Both the position numbers and the translations under genes were made by a program. 64,000 nucleotides of DNA from a virus: positions 1-64,000 of the IMG/VR virus record IMGVR_UViG_3300009104_000016. One strand, given 5' to 3'. A model generated the notes under the pieces. That model searched no databases and had not been told where the DNA came from. It worked only from the letters and a program-made list of their open reading frames with translations. The number at the start of each line of letters is the position of its first letter. The first letter of the stretch is position 1. Positions 38,985 to 50,200 of this stretch are shown here, in pieces.

Positions 38985-39382
38985 AGAAATCCTCCAAGAA
39001 GTTAAGGGAAGACGTACATAAGTTCATAGAGGAGGACGACTACGCGAAAGCCGTGGACTGTCTTCGTCAAGGTATGAAAGCCCATCATGTCGTGAGAAGG
39101 AGTAGAGAGGACGGTGAAAGGGGTGTCGACTATGAGGAAGTGCCCGATCACGGCGTTCGCTTGACCAGCGCACGGCTTATGTTGGAGTACGGCTTCGGTA
39201 AACCGGCTACACGCCACGAAATTGCCGTTTCCGACAACACGCAGAAGGCGGCGTCTCCCAAGGAGATTATGGAGAGACTTCGAGATTCGGGCCAGAATTT
39301 AGCGGAAATCATGGATGTTTACACAAGCTCGGTACAGGAAGCTGAAATTATAAAGCCAAAGGAGTTGATAAACCATGGATAG
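38981..39382 (+). CDS. Probable terminase small subunit
   Basis: This 133-residue protein overlaps the protease gene by ATGA. The N-terminal half is a charged helical region. The middle contains DHGVRLTSARLMLEYGFGKPATRHE, like the helix and loop of small terminase-type proteins. The C-terminal half has SPKEIMERLRDSGQNLAEIMDVY. Size, helical nature and position two kilobases upstream of the large terminase fit a small terminase that recognises DNA. There is no clear HTH score by eye. Confidence 0.5.
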   Translation: MKKSSKKLREDVHKFIEEDDYAKAVDCLRQGMKAHHVVRRSREDGERGVDYEEVPDHGVRLTSARLMLEYGFGKPATRHEIAVSDNTQKAASPKEIMERLRDSGQNLAEIMDVYTSSVQEAEIIKPKELINHG

Positions 39383-39773
39383 TCCAGACCCGCTAAATCT
39401 CTTACAGTTATTGCAAGCCGCTTTTGAGGAAGGGAATGCTACTAACATTAGACAGCTTCAGGGTGAAATCAGAAAGCTTGGCGTGGAACTCCCTCCCGAG
39501 CTCGCGTCTGATCCTGGAGATGATAACTCATACACCAATCCCGACGGCTATGCAGGCGAATACCGTTATTACGACGTAGAGCCCGTATCTATGCCGAAGA
39601 AGCCCGTTGCCGGGGAAAATCAACGTGGGGAGGGCGCAGCTGCAGCCGCAAAAGATGCGGCGCAAAGGCAGTACAACCGCTCCCTCGAAGTGCAGAAGGC
39701 CATAGCCGATGAGCAAAAGATGTACAACGAGGGGGTGCGGAGCGGCACTGGCAACCACCCTCTAAATCGATGA
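39375..39773 (+). CDS. Unknown protein upstream of terminase, 132 residues
   Basis: A helical N-terminus (LLQLLQAAFEEGNATNIRQLQGEIRKLG) is followed by a Tyr/Pro/Gly-rich middle and an Ala/Gln-rich helix (AAAAAKDAAQRQYNRSLEVQKAIADEQK). It overlaps both neighbours by 4-8 bases. No family is recognised. It may be a virion or packaging accessory protein. Confidence 0.55.
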   Translation: MDSPDPLNLLQLLQAAFEEGNATNIRQLQGEIRKLGVELPPELASDPGDDNSYTNPDGYAGEYRYYDVEPVSMPKKPVAGENQRGEGAAAAAKDAAQRQYNRSLEVQKAIADEQKMYNEGVRSGTGNHPLNR

Positions 39774-39970
39774 GTGAGCACGACGAATATTTGAACAGTC
39801 TGACACCGGTTCAGCGGCAATACCTGAACGAGGTGATGAGCGTATTCATGCGCTGGTACGAGGAAAGCGACATGGAGGACGAGGAAATGGCCGACGTGGC
39901 CTCCTACGCCGTCGATCGCTTCTTCGGGATGGATGTGGATTTCTCCGCCGATTTTGGTTTCGAGGAGTAA
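39770..39970 (+). CDS. Acidic 66-residue protein
   Basis: A helical, strongly acidic small protein (QRQYLNEVMSVFMRWYEESDMEDEEMADVASYAVDRFFG). ATG overlaps the upstream stop (ATGA), and its own stop overlaps the next start (TAATG). No family is recognised. Confidence 0.55.
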   Translation: MSEHDEYLNSLTPVQRQYLNEVMSVFMRWYEESDMEDEEMADVASYAVDRFFGMDVDFSADFGFEE

Positions 39971-40095
39971 TGTGGGACCTGGCATCGATCAAGAAGATGA
40001 ATACGGACGCCGAGATCCGTAAGCGGGTGGAACGTGCCCGAGCGCTCAACAGGGTCAGGAAAAAGGTCAAAAGTCAAAAGTCGAAGGGGGAATGA
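39970..40095 (+). CDS. Basic 41-residue protein
   Basis: ATG at 39970 starts on the last base of the previous stop (TAATG), and the TGA at 40093-40095 overlaps the terminase ATG. The peptide is very basic (AEIRKRVERARALNRVRKKVKSQKSKG), one long helix. Full coupling on both sides argues that it is translated. It may bind nucleic acid or help terminase translation. Confidence 0.5.
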   Translation: MWDLASIKKMNTDAEIRKRVERARALNRVRKKVKSQKSKGE

Positions 40096-41873
40096 CCGAG
40101 TCGAACGACCAAGAACAATTGGCCGATCTCATACGGATTGATCCCGAGGTCTGGTTCAGCACGTTCGGGGTAATCAAGGACAAGCGTGGCAAGGACATCA
40201 AGCCCGTGCCGAACGTTTTGCAGAAGCGTATGTTCGAGCATTACCGCAAATGCCAAGTGGAGAGTAAACCTTGCAAGATGGTGATCCTGAAACCCCGGCA
40301 GAAAGGGGCTTCCACTTGCGCTCAAGCCCTGACCTATCACCATATGAGGAAGCACCCCAATTTGGCGGGTTCTCTTATGGGAGATATAGCGGGTACTTCA
40401 GACAAGGTTTTCGAGATATACCGGAGATACGCGGAGAACGACCTGTTTCCATGGGATGAGAGCGGCGTAAACCTAGCGGATGGCGGGAATTTGGCGGATG
40501 CCATTAAGTTAGTCACCGACAGCAACTACGGCAAAGAGACCGCCGGTTCCAAGAATGCGGGCCGAAGCGGAACGATCCAGGTCGGCAACATGACTGAGGT
40601 TGCCTTCTGGCCCATGGCCGGGGAAAGAGACCCCGCTCTCGGTTATCTCCAGTCTCTTTACGACGAGGACAACATTTCATTAGTAGTTGCGGACTCCACT
40701 CCCAACGGGCCCAGCGGCTGGTTCTACAATACCTGGATACAGGAGAATGAATGGGCCAAGATATTTGCCGCTTGGTTCGAATTCGAGGATTCAGTGATTC
40801 CTTTCCGCGATGCGTCGATGAAACAGGATTTTATCGACACGTTGACCGATGATGAGAAGTCTGAAGTCGATCGCTTCGACGTATCCATGGAGCAGCTTCA
40901 TTGGCGCAGGAGGGTGTTGCAGGACAAATGCAACGGTGATATCAGCAAATTTCGACAGGAATACCCCTCCGATCCCGAGGAATGTTTCCTCATGTCCTCG
41001 CGCCCGAGGTTCCATATACAGGTTCTCAAGGAAATGAGCGAGGCGGCGGAGGGTCAGAAGTACCGGCAAGGCACCTTGACTCTCCAAGATGGGAACCGAG
41101 CTAGCTTTCTCCCCGATAAAGCAGGAGGCTGGAAGGTATACAACGAACCCATGCACGACGAGTCCTACATTATATCCGTGGATACGTGCACGGGAGAGGA
41201 CCAACAGGTGCAAGGTTTGGCGGCGGATCCCGATTTCCACAGTGTTCAGGTCTGGCGGCAGGGGTTTACGGACCACAGAGGAGACTGGCATGTGTCCAGA
41301 CTGGTGGCTTTGCATCATTCCAGAATAGACATAGGCGTCTTGGTGGAGGAGATCGAAGCAGCCGCGAGGTGGTATGGAGGCGCTTTTATCGTTCCCGAGG
41401 TTAATAACAGCGGGTTGGCTCTGGTCAAGTATTTGATCGACCGAGGTTTGCACGTTTACCGCAGACGCAAGATCAATGATTCTACGGGAATGGTGGAGAA
41501 GAGCTTCGGTTGGTCTACCGATAAGGTGACGCGGAAGACCGTGATCGACCATATGGCTTCCGAGATTATGGATAAGAACATCGATATACCCGATAAAGAT
41601 GTTTTGAAGGAGATGCGGGTCTTTGTTGTAAACGACAAGGGTAAGCCCGAGGCGGCGCCGGGCCACCACGATGACCACGTTCTCGCCGCAGCTATAGCTT
41701 TATACAATATTGAACAGGCTTCCAAGTATCGGGAGGCCAAGAAAAAGGAAATTTCAGTGAGGATGCTAAGGAAGAATCCTTCCCTCTTATGCCCTGACGG
41801 CTTCATGAGAGTCCCCCTTAGCGCAATAAGCAAGAAATACAAGCGGTTGAGGGGGAAGACGCTGTCACGCTAA
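40092..41873 (+). CDS. Terminase large subunit
   Basis: This 593-residue packaging motor has an ATPase and a nuclease. The N-terminal ATPase has Walker A LKPRQKGAST (about 66-75), then a coupling region with VADSTPNGPSGWFYN. The C-terminal RNase H-like nuclease has the acidic residues in SVDTCTGED (near 362), VPEVNNSG and HHDDHVLAAAIALY (near 525). The order matches phage TerL proteins, with length near the top of the usual range. It cuts and packages concatemers into the prohead through the portal. The C-terminal 50 residues are basic. Confidence 0.88.
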   Translation: MTESNDQEQLADLIRIDPEVWFSTFGVIKDKRGKDIKPVPNVLQKRMFEHYRKCQVESKPCKMVILKPRQKGASTCAQALTYHHMRKHPNLAGSLMGDIAGTSDKVFEIYRRYAENDLFPWDESGVNLADGGNLADAIKLVTDSNYGKETAGSKNAGRSGTIQVGNMTEVAFWPMAGERDPALGYLQSLYDEDNISLVVADSTPNGPSGWFYNTWIQENEWAKIFAAWFEFEDSVIPFRDASMKQDFIDTLTDDEKSEVDRFDVSMEQLHWRRRVLQDKCNGDISKFRQEYPSDPEECFLMSSRPRFHIQVLKEMSEAAEGQKYRQGTLTLQDGNRASFLPDKAGGWKVYNEPMHDESYIISVDTCTGEDQQVQGLAADPDFHSVQVWRQGFTDHRGDWHVSRLVALHHSRIDIGVLVEEIEAAARWYGGAFIVPEVNNSGLALVKYLIDRGLHVYRRRKINDSTGMVEKSFGWSTDKVTRKTVIDHMASEIMDKNIDIPDKDVLKEMRVFVVNDKGKPEAAPGHHDDHVLAAAIALYNIEQASKYREAKKKEISVRMLRKNPSLLCPDGFMRVPLSAISKKYKRLRGKTLSR

Positions 41874-41885
41874 TGTTTACGCACT

Positions 41886-44276
41886 ATGTCTAGATATCTT
41901 GAATCTTTGGGTAGGAACGCCAGGGGGCTCTACCATACACTTCGTAAAAACAAATCGCTCAAGGAAATTGACGATTACATGGATCGTATCAATCGAGGCG
42001 GTGGTAGCGGAGTTATAGATTTTGCTGCGGACATGTCGGGTATTCCCGACCTCTATACGGCGGTTAAACAAGGCGCGCATATTGCGGATGACGTTTTTAG
42101 GGAAGGTAAGGAGTACGGGGAAACCGGAAGAGAGGGTGCTTTTCATCGAGGTTTGGCGGGAACGGCTCTGACCTTGGCACCTATTCCCGGTTTAAAAGCA
42201 GGAGCTAGGGGCGTGAAGTCCCTGGGTAATATGGGGAAAAAGCTAAAACCCAGCGATAGTATACAGATAGGAGCTCCGGTTAGAGGTAGTAAGCGGCATA
42301 AGTTGCAAGAAAATTTGAAAGACAACACCTTCGACAAGCGAGCTCATAAAAAAATGGGCAAGCTAATAGAAGATGAAAAACACCTAGAGAAAGGTAGAAA
42401 AGCCTATGGAGCTCTTCGCGGGAAATACGCAGACGAAGGTTTGCAAATGCCCGGCAAGTTCTCTCCAGGTTTCATGAGAGGGCGAAAAAAGGCGGCCACT
42501 AACACTTTGAGGGCTTACGACAAATGGCAGAACAAACTGGCAAAAGGCCCTCTGCGTACCCGCCTGGAAGATGCCAGCGGGGATACGGCTTTTCGAGCCC
42601 TTCGTGGGAAGGGAGACGCAGGTTGGACTACTATGCCCGGCAGACCTTTAGGTAGGTTAAGTGATTACGCGGGGGGAATTCCGGGGCTATCTCCGAAATG
42701 GTGGGCCCAAAGCCCCATGAGGTCCCTCAAGACTCTGGGTAAGGACACAGGCAGGGACTTTGACTCGGAGTACAACCCCTTCTATGTGGAAGATCGTCCG
42801 GATCCGTCCGAAGGAGCCGATGTCGACGGAGCTCTGGAGCCCTACATAGACAAAGGATTTGAGAAAGTTCGGGAAGCCATAGAGGCCGCGAACGCTGAAG
42901 AAGGTCTGGAGGGACTCACGGGCGAGATCGGCGGCCAGGGCAACGAGACCTTTACACCTGCCCCTGGAACGTTTACCGTTCCCGCAGGTGAAGAAGGACA
43001 GCCAGGCACGGGCCGGTTTGTCCAAACAGCTGAAGGTCCCATGTGGGTGCCCAACGACCCTAACCGCCCGACAAGGGAAGGACCTGGTCCCTCGGATGTA
43101 GTTCCAACTACTTTGGCCAACCCGCAGAGGAGGGGCGGTTCCAGGAGAAGGCGGAATGAAGCGGAGCTAGCGGAAGCCGCTGCCGAAGCTACGGGTTTTA
43201 ACCCCCACGATAAACCCATGCATGTCTTTAACGAGCGTGGACGCTTGGGGGATGGCGTAGTCAACAGAGACGAAATTGCAGAATATGAACGTAAGAGAAA
43301 AGCGTTCAGAAACTCAATAGACGATATGCGTATGTCCGATGACAGGGACATGCACATGATTAACGTCAACAGAGACAGGGCGGCTAGAGGCTTGTCTCCC
43401 ATTTCCGAGGAAGACTACCGAGCTGCTACACGTGCCGATTCCGAAGCCCGACACCAAGAAGCCCTTAAAACTCCTCGAAATTTCTCCATTGACGACCTTA
43501 GTCCCAGGCAACGGCATAAGCTTTGGGCCGCTAACAAGGTATCGGCAGAGAATCCTATTACGGACCCTCGCCATTTAGCCATGCAGAGAGCCATGGAAGA
43601 GGGAGAAGAGATGGCCGACGAATGGGAAAACCGTAAGCCGGAACCCGAACCCGAATTTGACTTCGAGCCTGTAGACCAAGGCCGAGACCTGACTTCACAA
43701 TTAACGGCGGCTAGAGGCCAGACCCTGGAAGGTGAGCAAGCGATTCCAAAGGAGAATGTGCGGATTACGGAAATAGGAGATATACCAGAACCTCAGATGG
43801 AGATGTCCACGGAAGAATATAACGACATGTTCCGGGATGACGAAGAAGCCGCTGCAGCTTCTGCCGCAGAGGAGGCGCTATTGGGTTTTGAAATACCCGA
43901 GATGCTAGGGGAGAACACCCTGGCAGATTTGGACTCTTTACGGAACGAGCTGGATCGTAATCCTAAAATGCAAGCATTGGAAGGTTTGGACCGCCTCAAA
44001 AACATACTTCCTCCCGAAGAACTGGACAGCGTCCGCTCAGAAGAAGAAGAAGAAACTCTCCCCTTCCGCCCGACTAGGGAAAAGATCTTTAACACCTCCG
44101 GTGGAGGTGCTATATCTATGGGGGAAGAAGACGCGTTGTGGAACAGATTACTACACGCAGCTCGCGGCACGCACGAATTTGGACTGGATCAAGTGATAGC
44201 CGAGCTTCCGGAGCCTATGAGAAGCAATGCTGCTCAAATATTGGAAAACGAAGGCATAGAAGCCTTTCTTGATTAA
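41886..44276 (+). CDS. Large charged protein, possible internal virion protein
   Basis: This is a 796-residue protein of high charge. The N-terminal part is Gly-rich with a short hydrophobic patch (GTALTLAPIPGLKAGARG). Most of the sequence is Arg/Glu/Asp/Gly-rich and low in aromatics, with long acidic runs near the end (DDEEAAAASAAEEALLG). The N-terminus resembles the GTALTLAP-GLKAG membrane-active segment seen in injected proteins. It lies between terminase and the giant polyvalent gene, with 8 bases to the latter. No family is recognised. It may be packaged with and ejected alongside the giant protein. Confidence 0.5.
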   Translation: MSRYLESLGRNARGLYHTLRKNKSLKEIDDYMDRINRGGGSGVIDFAADMSGIPDLYTAVKQGAHIADDVFREGKEYGETGREGAFHRGLAGTALTLAPIPGLKAGARGVKSLGNMGKKLKPSDSIQIGAPVRGSKRHKLQENLKDNTFDKRAHKKMGKLIEDEKHLEKGRKAYGALRGKYADEGLQMPGKFSPGFMRGRKKAATNTLRAYDKWQNKLAKGPLRTRLEDASGDTAFRALRGKGDAGWTTMPGRPLGRLSDYAGGIPGLSPKWWAQSPMRSLKTLGKDTGRDFDSEYNPFYVEDRPDPSEGADVDGALEPYIDKGFEKVREAIEAANAEEGLEGLTGEIGGQGNETFTPAPGTFTVPAGEEGQPGTGRFVQTAEGPMWVPNDPNRPTREGPGPSDVVPTTLANPQRRGGSRRRRNEAELAEAAAEATGFNPHDKPMHVFNERGRLGDGVVNRDEIAEYERKRKAFRNSIDDMRMSDDRDMHMINVNRDRAARGLSPISEEDYRAATRADSEARHQEALKTPRNFSIDDLSPRQRHKLWAANKVSAENPITDPRHLAMQRAMEEGEEMADEWENRKPEPEPEFDFEPVDQGRDLTSQLTAARGQTLEGEQAIPKENVRITEIGDIPEPQMEMSTEEYNDMFRDDEEAAAASAAEEALLGFEIPEMLGENTLADLDSLRNELDRNPKMQALEGLDRLKNILPPEELDSVRSEEEEETLPFRPTREKIFNTSGGGAISMGEEDALWNRLLHAARGTHEFGLDQVIAELPEPMRSNAAQILENEGIEAFLD

Positions 44277-44284
44277 GGGACGGC

Positions 44285-47200
44285 ATGGCGTCAGAGTTAA
44301 ATCTGGGCTCCGTTGATTTTGCGGAAAGTCCCGTGGAAAGTCCCAGCTCCCCGGGAGGGAAACCACGGGAATTCGAGCAGTACGAGAGCTTCAAGCAGGA
44401 GGGGGACTTCCTGGAAGACAGGGTGGGAGACCACAAGACGCTGAGCTCCAGCCTGAAATCTCGACGCGGGAAAGTGTATGGTAAAATACAGAAGGTTATG
44501 GAGAACGCCAATGATGGCTACTTCATGGGGGAAGACGAGGTGGGTCCCGAGGAGTGGTTAAAATCGGTAGAAGGCTCCTCTTCTTATAAAAACAATAAGG
44601 AACTTCGCAGTTATCTGGATACGCTTAAGGGCTTTGACGACAAGATTGGCAAGCATGATCTTTTAGCTGAAAAAGCTTTCGCGGAAAGAGATGCGCATCT
44701 GTTGGAGGCTACGAGTATTCCTACGCATTTCCAAAAATCGTACGAGGACTGGCAAGACGAGAGAACAAAAGCAGGCAAGCAAAGAAAACCTCTAGACCCC
44801 GATGAGTTACATGCGTTTCTCAACACGTTTACCCCCTTTTACGAAGAGCCCAAGTTTAACTTTAGAGGTCGCTTGGAGAATGCGGAAGCCGTGGATCCTC
44901 GCTTTGCGGGGGACTACCGTAAGCCTAAAAGGAATTTTACCACGGGTCGCGTGGAAGACCCCGCCATGGATGTTATGCGGGGGCGTATGGCCAAAGCTTT
45001 GGCCGGGGATATCCAAGGTTTTCTCAGCTACAGAAAACAAGCGGAAAAGAACGACAAACTCAGGGCCCGAGGTTTTGAGTTTGGAAGCGGGGGCACCGCA
45101 GACCTGAAGCATCCCTTCGAACTCTCTCGCAATGAAAGAGAGATACTAGATAAGGAGGAAGCAAAGAATCTTGGGTTTAAGTCCTACAGGGGAATCCCTT
45201 TGGATGATGCTTTCGATAAAGACAACGTGGCGCATGCGGGTGAGTTGGAGTCGGCACGGATGATGCGTTTAGTCTTTGCCAGCAATTTGGCATATAAAAA
45301 AGCTTTTGCGCAGTACATGAAGGATCTCGCCAACAAGGCGGATCTTGAGGAAGCTTCGGCTAAGCTGCAGATAGCTCGAAGAGCTCGTGAAGGAGCGATT
45401 CAAAAAGCCATAGGCGCGGGTTTTGCAATGGAGGTGCTGAACCGTGCGGAAGATCGAGGTCTTTTTGGCCAAGCTTTTAACGCAGTCAAGCAAGCGTGGA
45501 AACAGGGGCAAGGTTTAGGAGATGCAGCTCTTCTCTTTGAGCAGGCCGGAGTTACCGGTGGGTTCGGTATCGATGAGATGATCGGCGGAAAGATCGACCA
45601 GGAATTTGCAGAACAGTTGGTTGAGGTAATGGAACAGGCTAAGGAGGGGGGCACCACCGAAAGTTTGCAGGACTACTACCGAGAGATACAGGAAAACGAA
45701 CCTGAGAACTTGGGAGAAGCGTTTGGACAGTTGATTAACAACCCTGCAGCTGCTGCGCAGTTATTCGTACAGTCGCTTTCCATGTACTTGCCGCCGGTAT
45801 TCAGCTACGGACTAAAGACAGTTCCCGCAGGAGCTGCCGCCGGTCTGGTCGCAGGAGGGGGAGCAGGTGCGTTTAAAGGGGCCGGTTATGGACTGCGCTC
45901 GGCTTTTCCGATTGCCTCGTTCTCTCTTTCGTATCTCGGTAAAATTTTCGAGGACATGGAAGAAATGGGGATTGACACTAACAATCCTCGAATTTTGATG
46001 CAGGCGTGGAACAGCCCGGCGGTTATGGAGAAACTCCGGGTAAAGGCGGCCAAGTACGCGGGTGGCGTTTCAATGTTTGATGCCGTGGGTGCGCTAGGTG
46101 CAGGTAGGATAGGAAAAATTCTAGACGGACCTACTAAATTCATAGGTACGTCAGTTCTGCCCAATAGCCAAAAGATGGCTACTTTCTTGAAAACCGGGAT
46201 AAAGACCGGCGGGGAAATAGGCTTCGGAGCGGGGACGGGTATGCTTGGAGATTACGTAGGCCAGAAGTGGTCGAACGATCCCGGGGAGAAAGTCGATCTT
46301 GCCTCGGTAGCTGCCGAAGGTTTGCTCGAAGTAGGCCCTCATGTCGTAACGGCTCCTCTGGAAATGGCCAGAGGTATATGGGGTAAACAGCCAAAATTGA
46401 ACCCGGACGGCACGCTTGACGAAGAGGTCGAAACGGAAGATACAGTTGAGATATCCAAGAGCGAGACGGCACCTGACCCGCGTTCGATAGGAAATACACG
46501 TAACCTGAAATGGCGAGGACAGGAAGTTCCAGTATTTAACTACGCCAGCGAAACGGAATTTACGGAAGGGTTGCGCCAAAAGGCGGAGGAAAACGGAATC
46601 TCTATGGACGACTCGGAGCTAAAAGCTACTGAGTTTTTGGCGAGCGGTTTATTTAATCCGGAAACGGGGTCTCACGGAACAGATCTAAATATAGCGTGGA
46701 TAAATAAAAACGATGCGAAGGCGTTGTTCCCAAAATCCAACCCCCTTCGATCGGCTTACACTCCACATGTCGGCGAGCAAAACAAAGATTCCGTTATCTT
46801 TATAAACATAGACGGCGTAAAGGAAAGGCAGAAACGTGGTGATGCCGGTGTCTTTTCCACGCTTCTCCATGAATCAGCCCATTTCGCCCACGACTTCATC
46901 TACGGAGATGAAGAAATAAGCGTATTTTGGGACGAAGTCGGGCAAGAAGACCGTCAGAAGATGGCCGCCGTATACGCGTCGTCTGGCCGAGCTTCGTCTG
47001 TAAACGATTTTAAAGACGCTTTCGATAACCAAGAAGAGGCTGAGCAGGCTCTAGCGATCTACGACGATTTAATCAATGAGAAAACCGGGGTAAAGTTGAG
47101 AAGAGAGTGGTTCGCGCATCAGGTCACTCGAGTATTGAAGGGGGAAAAGCTTCGAAACAATTCTTTGCAGAAGTTGATACAGGACTTTATAGAGCATCTG

Positions 47201-50200
47201 AAGAAAGCCGTTCAGTTCCTCATGGACGGAGGCCAAGGATCCGAAGTTGGTTCCGGGATAGAAGACAAAGAACTCGATGCTCAATTAGAGCGCTTTATCT
47301 TGGAAAGGTTACGGCCTGGTCTTGATTTTGAAGGTCAAAATATAGGCAATCAAAGGGTTGGCCTGGCTGCAGCTGGGCAATTTCGTTCAGCCGTTACAAG
47401 AGATAAAGAGGAACGAGGCCAGCTTGAGCACATAGTTAACCAATTTATAAACAGGCAACAGGGAGGGAAAGCGGTATCTGATAGTGCGACCCTGAAAAGA
47501 ATAGCCGATACTCTCGGTTTAAAAGAGAAGTCGGAACTGAAGGAAGTGGTGGCTCTTATAAAGAAGCACCGTTCCGCTTTGGCTAAGGCGGAGACTAAAG
47601 AGCAAGTGGAGGCTGCTGAGGAAGCGTACAAGAAAGGTGGAACTGCGCTCTTGCGGGTTAAGGATCAGGCTAAGAAAGCTCACGCGAGGGCGAAGACGGA
47701 AGCCGCAAAGGCGGCGAAAAGCGCCGAAGATAAAAAGAAGTGGGCCGGTGACGCGGCGAAAGAGGCAAAGGAATGGGATTTTCAAGGATCTTCGTTTATA
47801 GATTACGCGCGAAGTAAGGGAGCTGACACTCCCGAGAAAGCTTTTAGATTGCTGTTCAAGCGCCTTAGCGGAAGATTCTACTACAAAGAGGATGCCAATA
47901 CTGTTGCAAACCCTTTTATAATACAGCAATGGTCGGGAGTGGCCCTTGAGAAGCTGCAGACAGAAGAAGGTAAAAACAAAAAGAAGGGGGACACTTTTGG
48001 GTTTGAAATTCCCATAGATAATTTAAAGTTGCCAAAGCTTACAAAAGATACTTTCTACCAAGCGAAAATCGGGGGCGGGCATGGTTACGTAGTGTTTAAG
48101 GTAGCCGATGCCAAGTCTACGGATAAGAAGGGAGTACTTGAAGTCGAAGCTACCGTTGAGCAACTTTTTGAGAACAAAGAAATCGGAACTTGGCTGCAAA
48201 AGGCGGCCGCCAAACTCAAAGAGCCGTTTAAATCCGCACCCAAAGCCAAACCCAAAACCGAAGCTGCATCGAAAGACGACGCCGATCCTGACGACGATGA
48301 CCCCCCTCCTGGAGGAGGCGGGGGACGTGCTTCCGGCGACAGCGGATCGGCAGATGGTACAACGCCGGACGAGAAAGGTTCGGGAAGCCCTCCCGCCCCT
48401 GCTCCTAAGAAGGGAGCAATGCCTGGCGACGCACTGGGGAAGAAAGCCGCCGTCAAGGCGGCTTCTTATTCTGAGGAACCTCCGGTTAGAGAAGATGAGG
48501 ATATATTCAAAGCTCGAGAAGAAGAACTCGACTATACGGCGGGACAGAGAGTAGCTCTGCGAAAAGCCGCCGAGATGGTAGAAGGTAAAACGGGAGAACT
48601 TGTAACGGCTGGTTACGCGGGAACGGGTAAAACCACCATCATGGAGAACATAATCCGGTATGCCTTGGATAAAGGAAGAGACGTAGTGGTTCTAGCCCCC
48701 ACTTATAAGGCCTTGTCGAACATAAATAAAAGCATAGGAAAAGAACTACAAGATAGGATTAGCTCGGAAACAGTCCAGCAGGCTACGCAAAGATGGGATG
48801 ACCGCCAGAAGAAGACAATCTTTGGGTTAAACGGAGAGATAGTATCCCCCAATTCTCTTGTACTGGTGGATGAAGCTTCCATGTTGTCCAACTTCAACTA
48901 CGAGCATTTGCAAAAACACTCTTCCGTACTTTATTTCGGGGATGGCTTTCAACTACCTCCCGTAGGCGGCGATAATCAAGTAATGCAAAATCCGGACGTT
49001 ACTCTTACGGAAGTTAAAAGGCAGAGTCTGAAGTCCAATCTTTTCTTGTTTCTCACCGCTTTGCGTAGCTTGGCTACGCCTAAACTGATTAAACCTCATA
49101 TAGATATCCAGAAACCTGGAGATCTTGATTTTAAGCCGGCGGATGGTGATTTCAAAAAAGAACTACAAGCCGTTTTCAAGAAATGGTTCCAGGGGGGTAA
49201 GAGAGAAGAAGACTCCGTAGTAGCCATATGCCATACTAATAAAAACAGAAGCATACTTAACCAAGGCGTACGGAAGGCTTTGGGCTTTAAGCCAAACACT
49301 TTGAACGAGGGTGAACAGCTTCTCGTGTTAAACAACGGCATACGCTACACCAATTCCGAAACTTTAAATGTTACTTCGGCCTCGGTTATAGACTCGATAG
49401 ATAAAGAAGCCTTAGCGCTGCGTTATAAGTCTCGTTATGCAACAGGAGACGACGCGGGAAAAGAGCTGTCTCCCGAAAATTACGATTTTTACGAAGTTAC
49501 CTCAGACGTAGAAGGGTCTGCCGTTACCACGACGCATCTAGTTATATATGATACGGCTAAAGTGGGCCAAGCCAGTTTTGAACTGGGCGGGGTGTATACG
49601 GAAAATTGGGATGCTCTGCCTTCTAACATGGTTAAAACTCCAGAGCGGGAAAATGCTCCGAAGGAACTAGCCGACAATTTGTACGTTAGTACGTACGGCT
49701 ATGCTTTGACTGCGCATAAGGCGCAAGGTTCCCAGTGGAATACCGTTTTCGTATACCCGGATGTTCGTATAAGCGAAAAAGATTCCTCGGGAAAGTGGCG
49801 CGCAAAAGAAGAAGAACAAGCTCGCTGGCTCTATACGGCGATGGGCCGAGCTCGAAAAAGAGTAGTTCTCACTAACACAACGGAACCATATGCACCTTTT
49901 AGAAATGCAGCAATCCCCAGCAAAGCTCAGATAGAAGCTCTTGCTTCACCGCCCGAAGCCGCACCCGAAGCCGCACCCGAAGCCGCACCCGAAGACGCAC
50001 CCGAAACCAAACCCGAAGCCGCACCCACCGAGCCGGAGAACGAAGTCGATCCCCTGGAACTCGAAAAACGGGACGGCCTCCAGTACTTCGAAGGAAAACC
50101 CTTCACGGGGGTTGCAGTATCAAAACTCAATTCCGGGGCGAAGCTGTCGGAAGCAACCTACAAGAACGGCAATTTGCACGGCCCGCAGACCTTTTGGTAC

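Noticed and set aside
40791-41678. 295-codon minus-strand frame inside the terminase gene
   Set aside because: It lies wholly under motif-bearing TerL coding sequence and has no own start context or neighbours.
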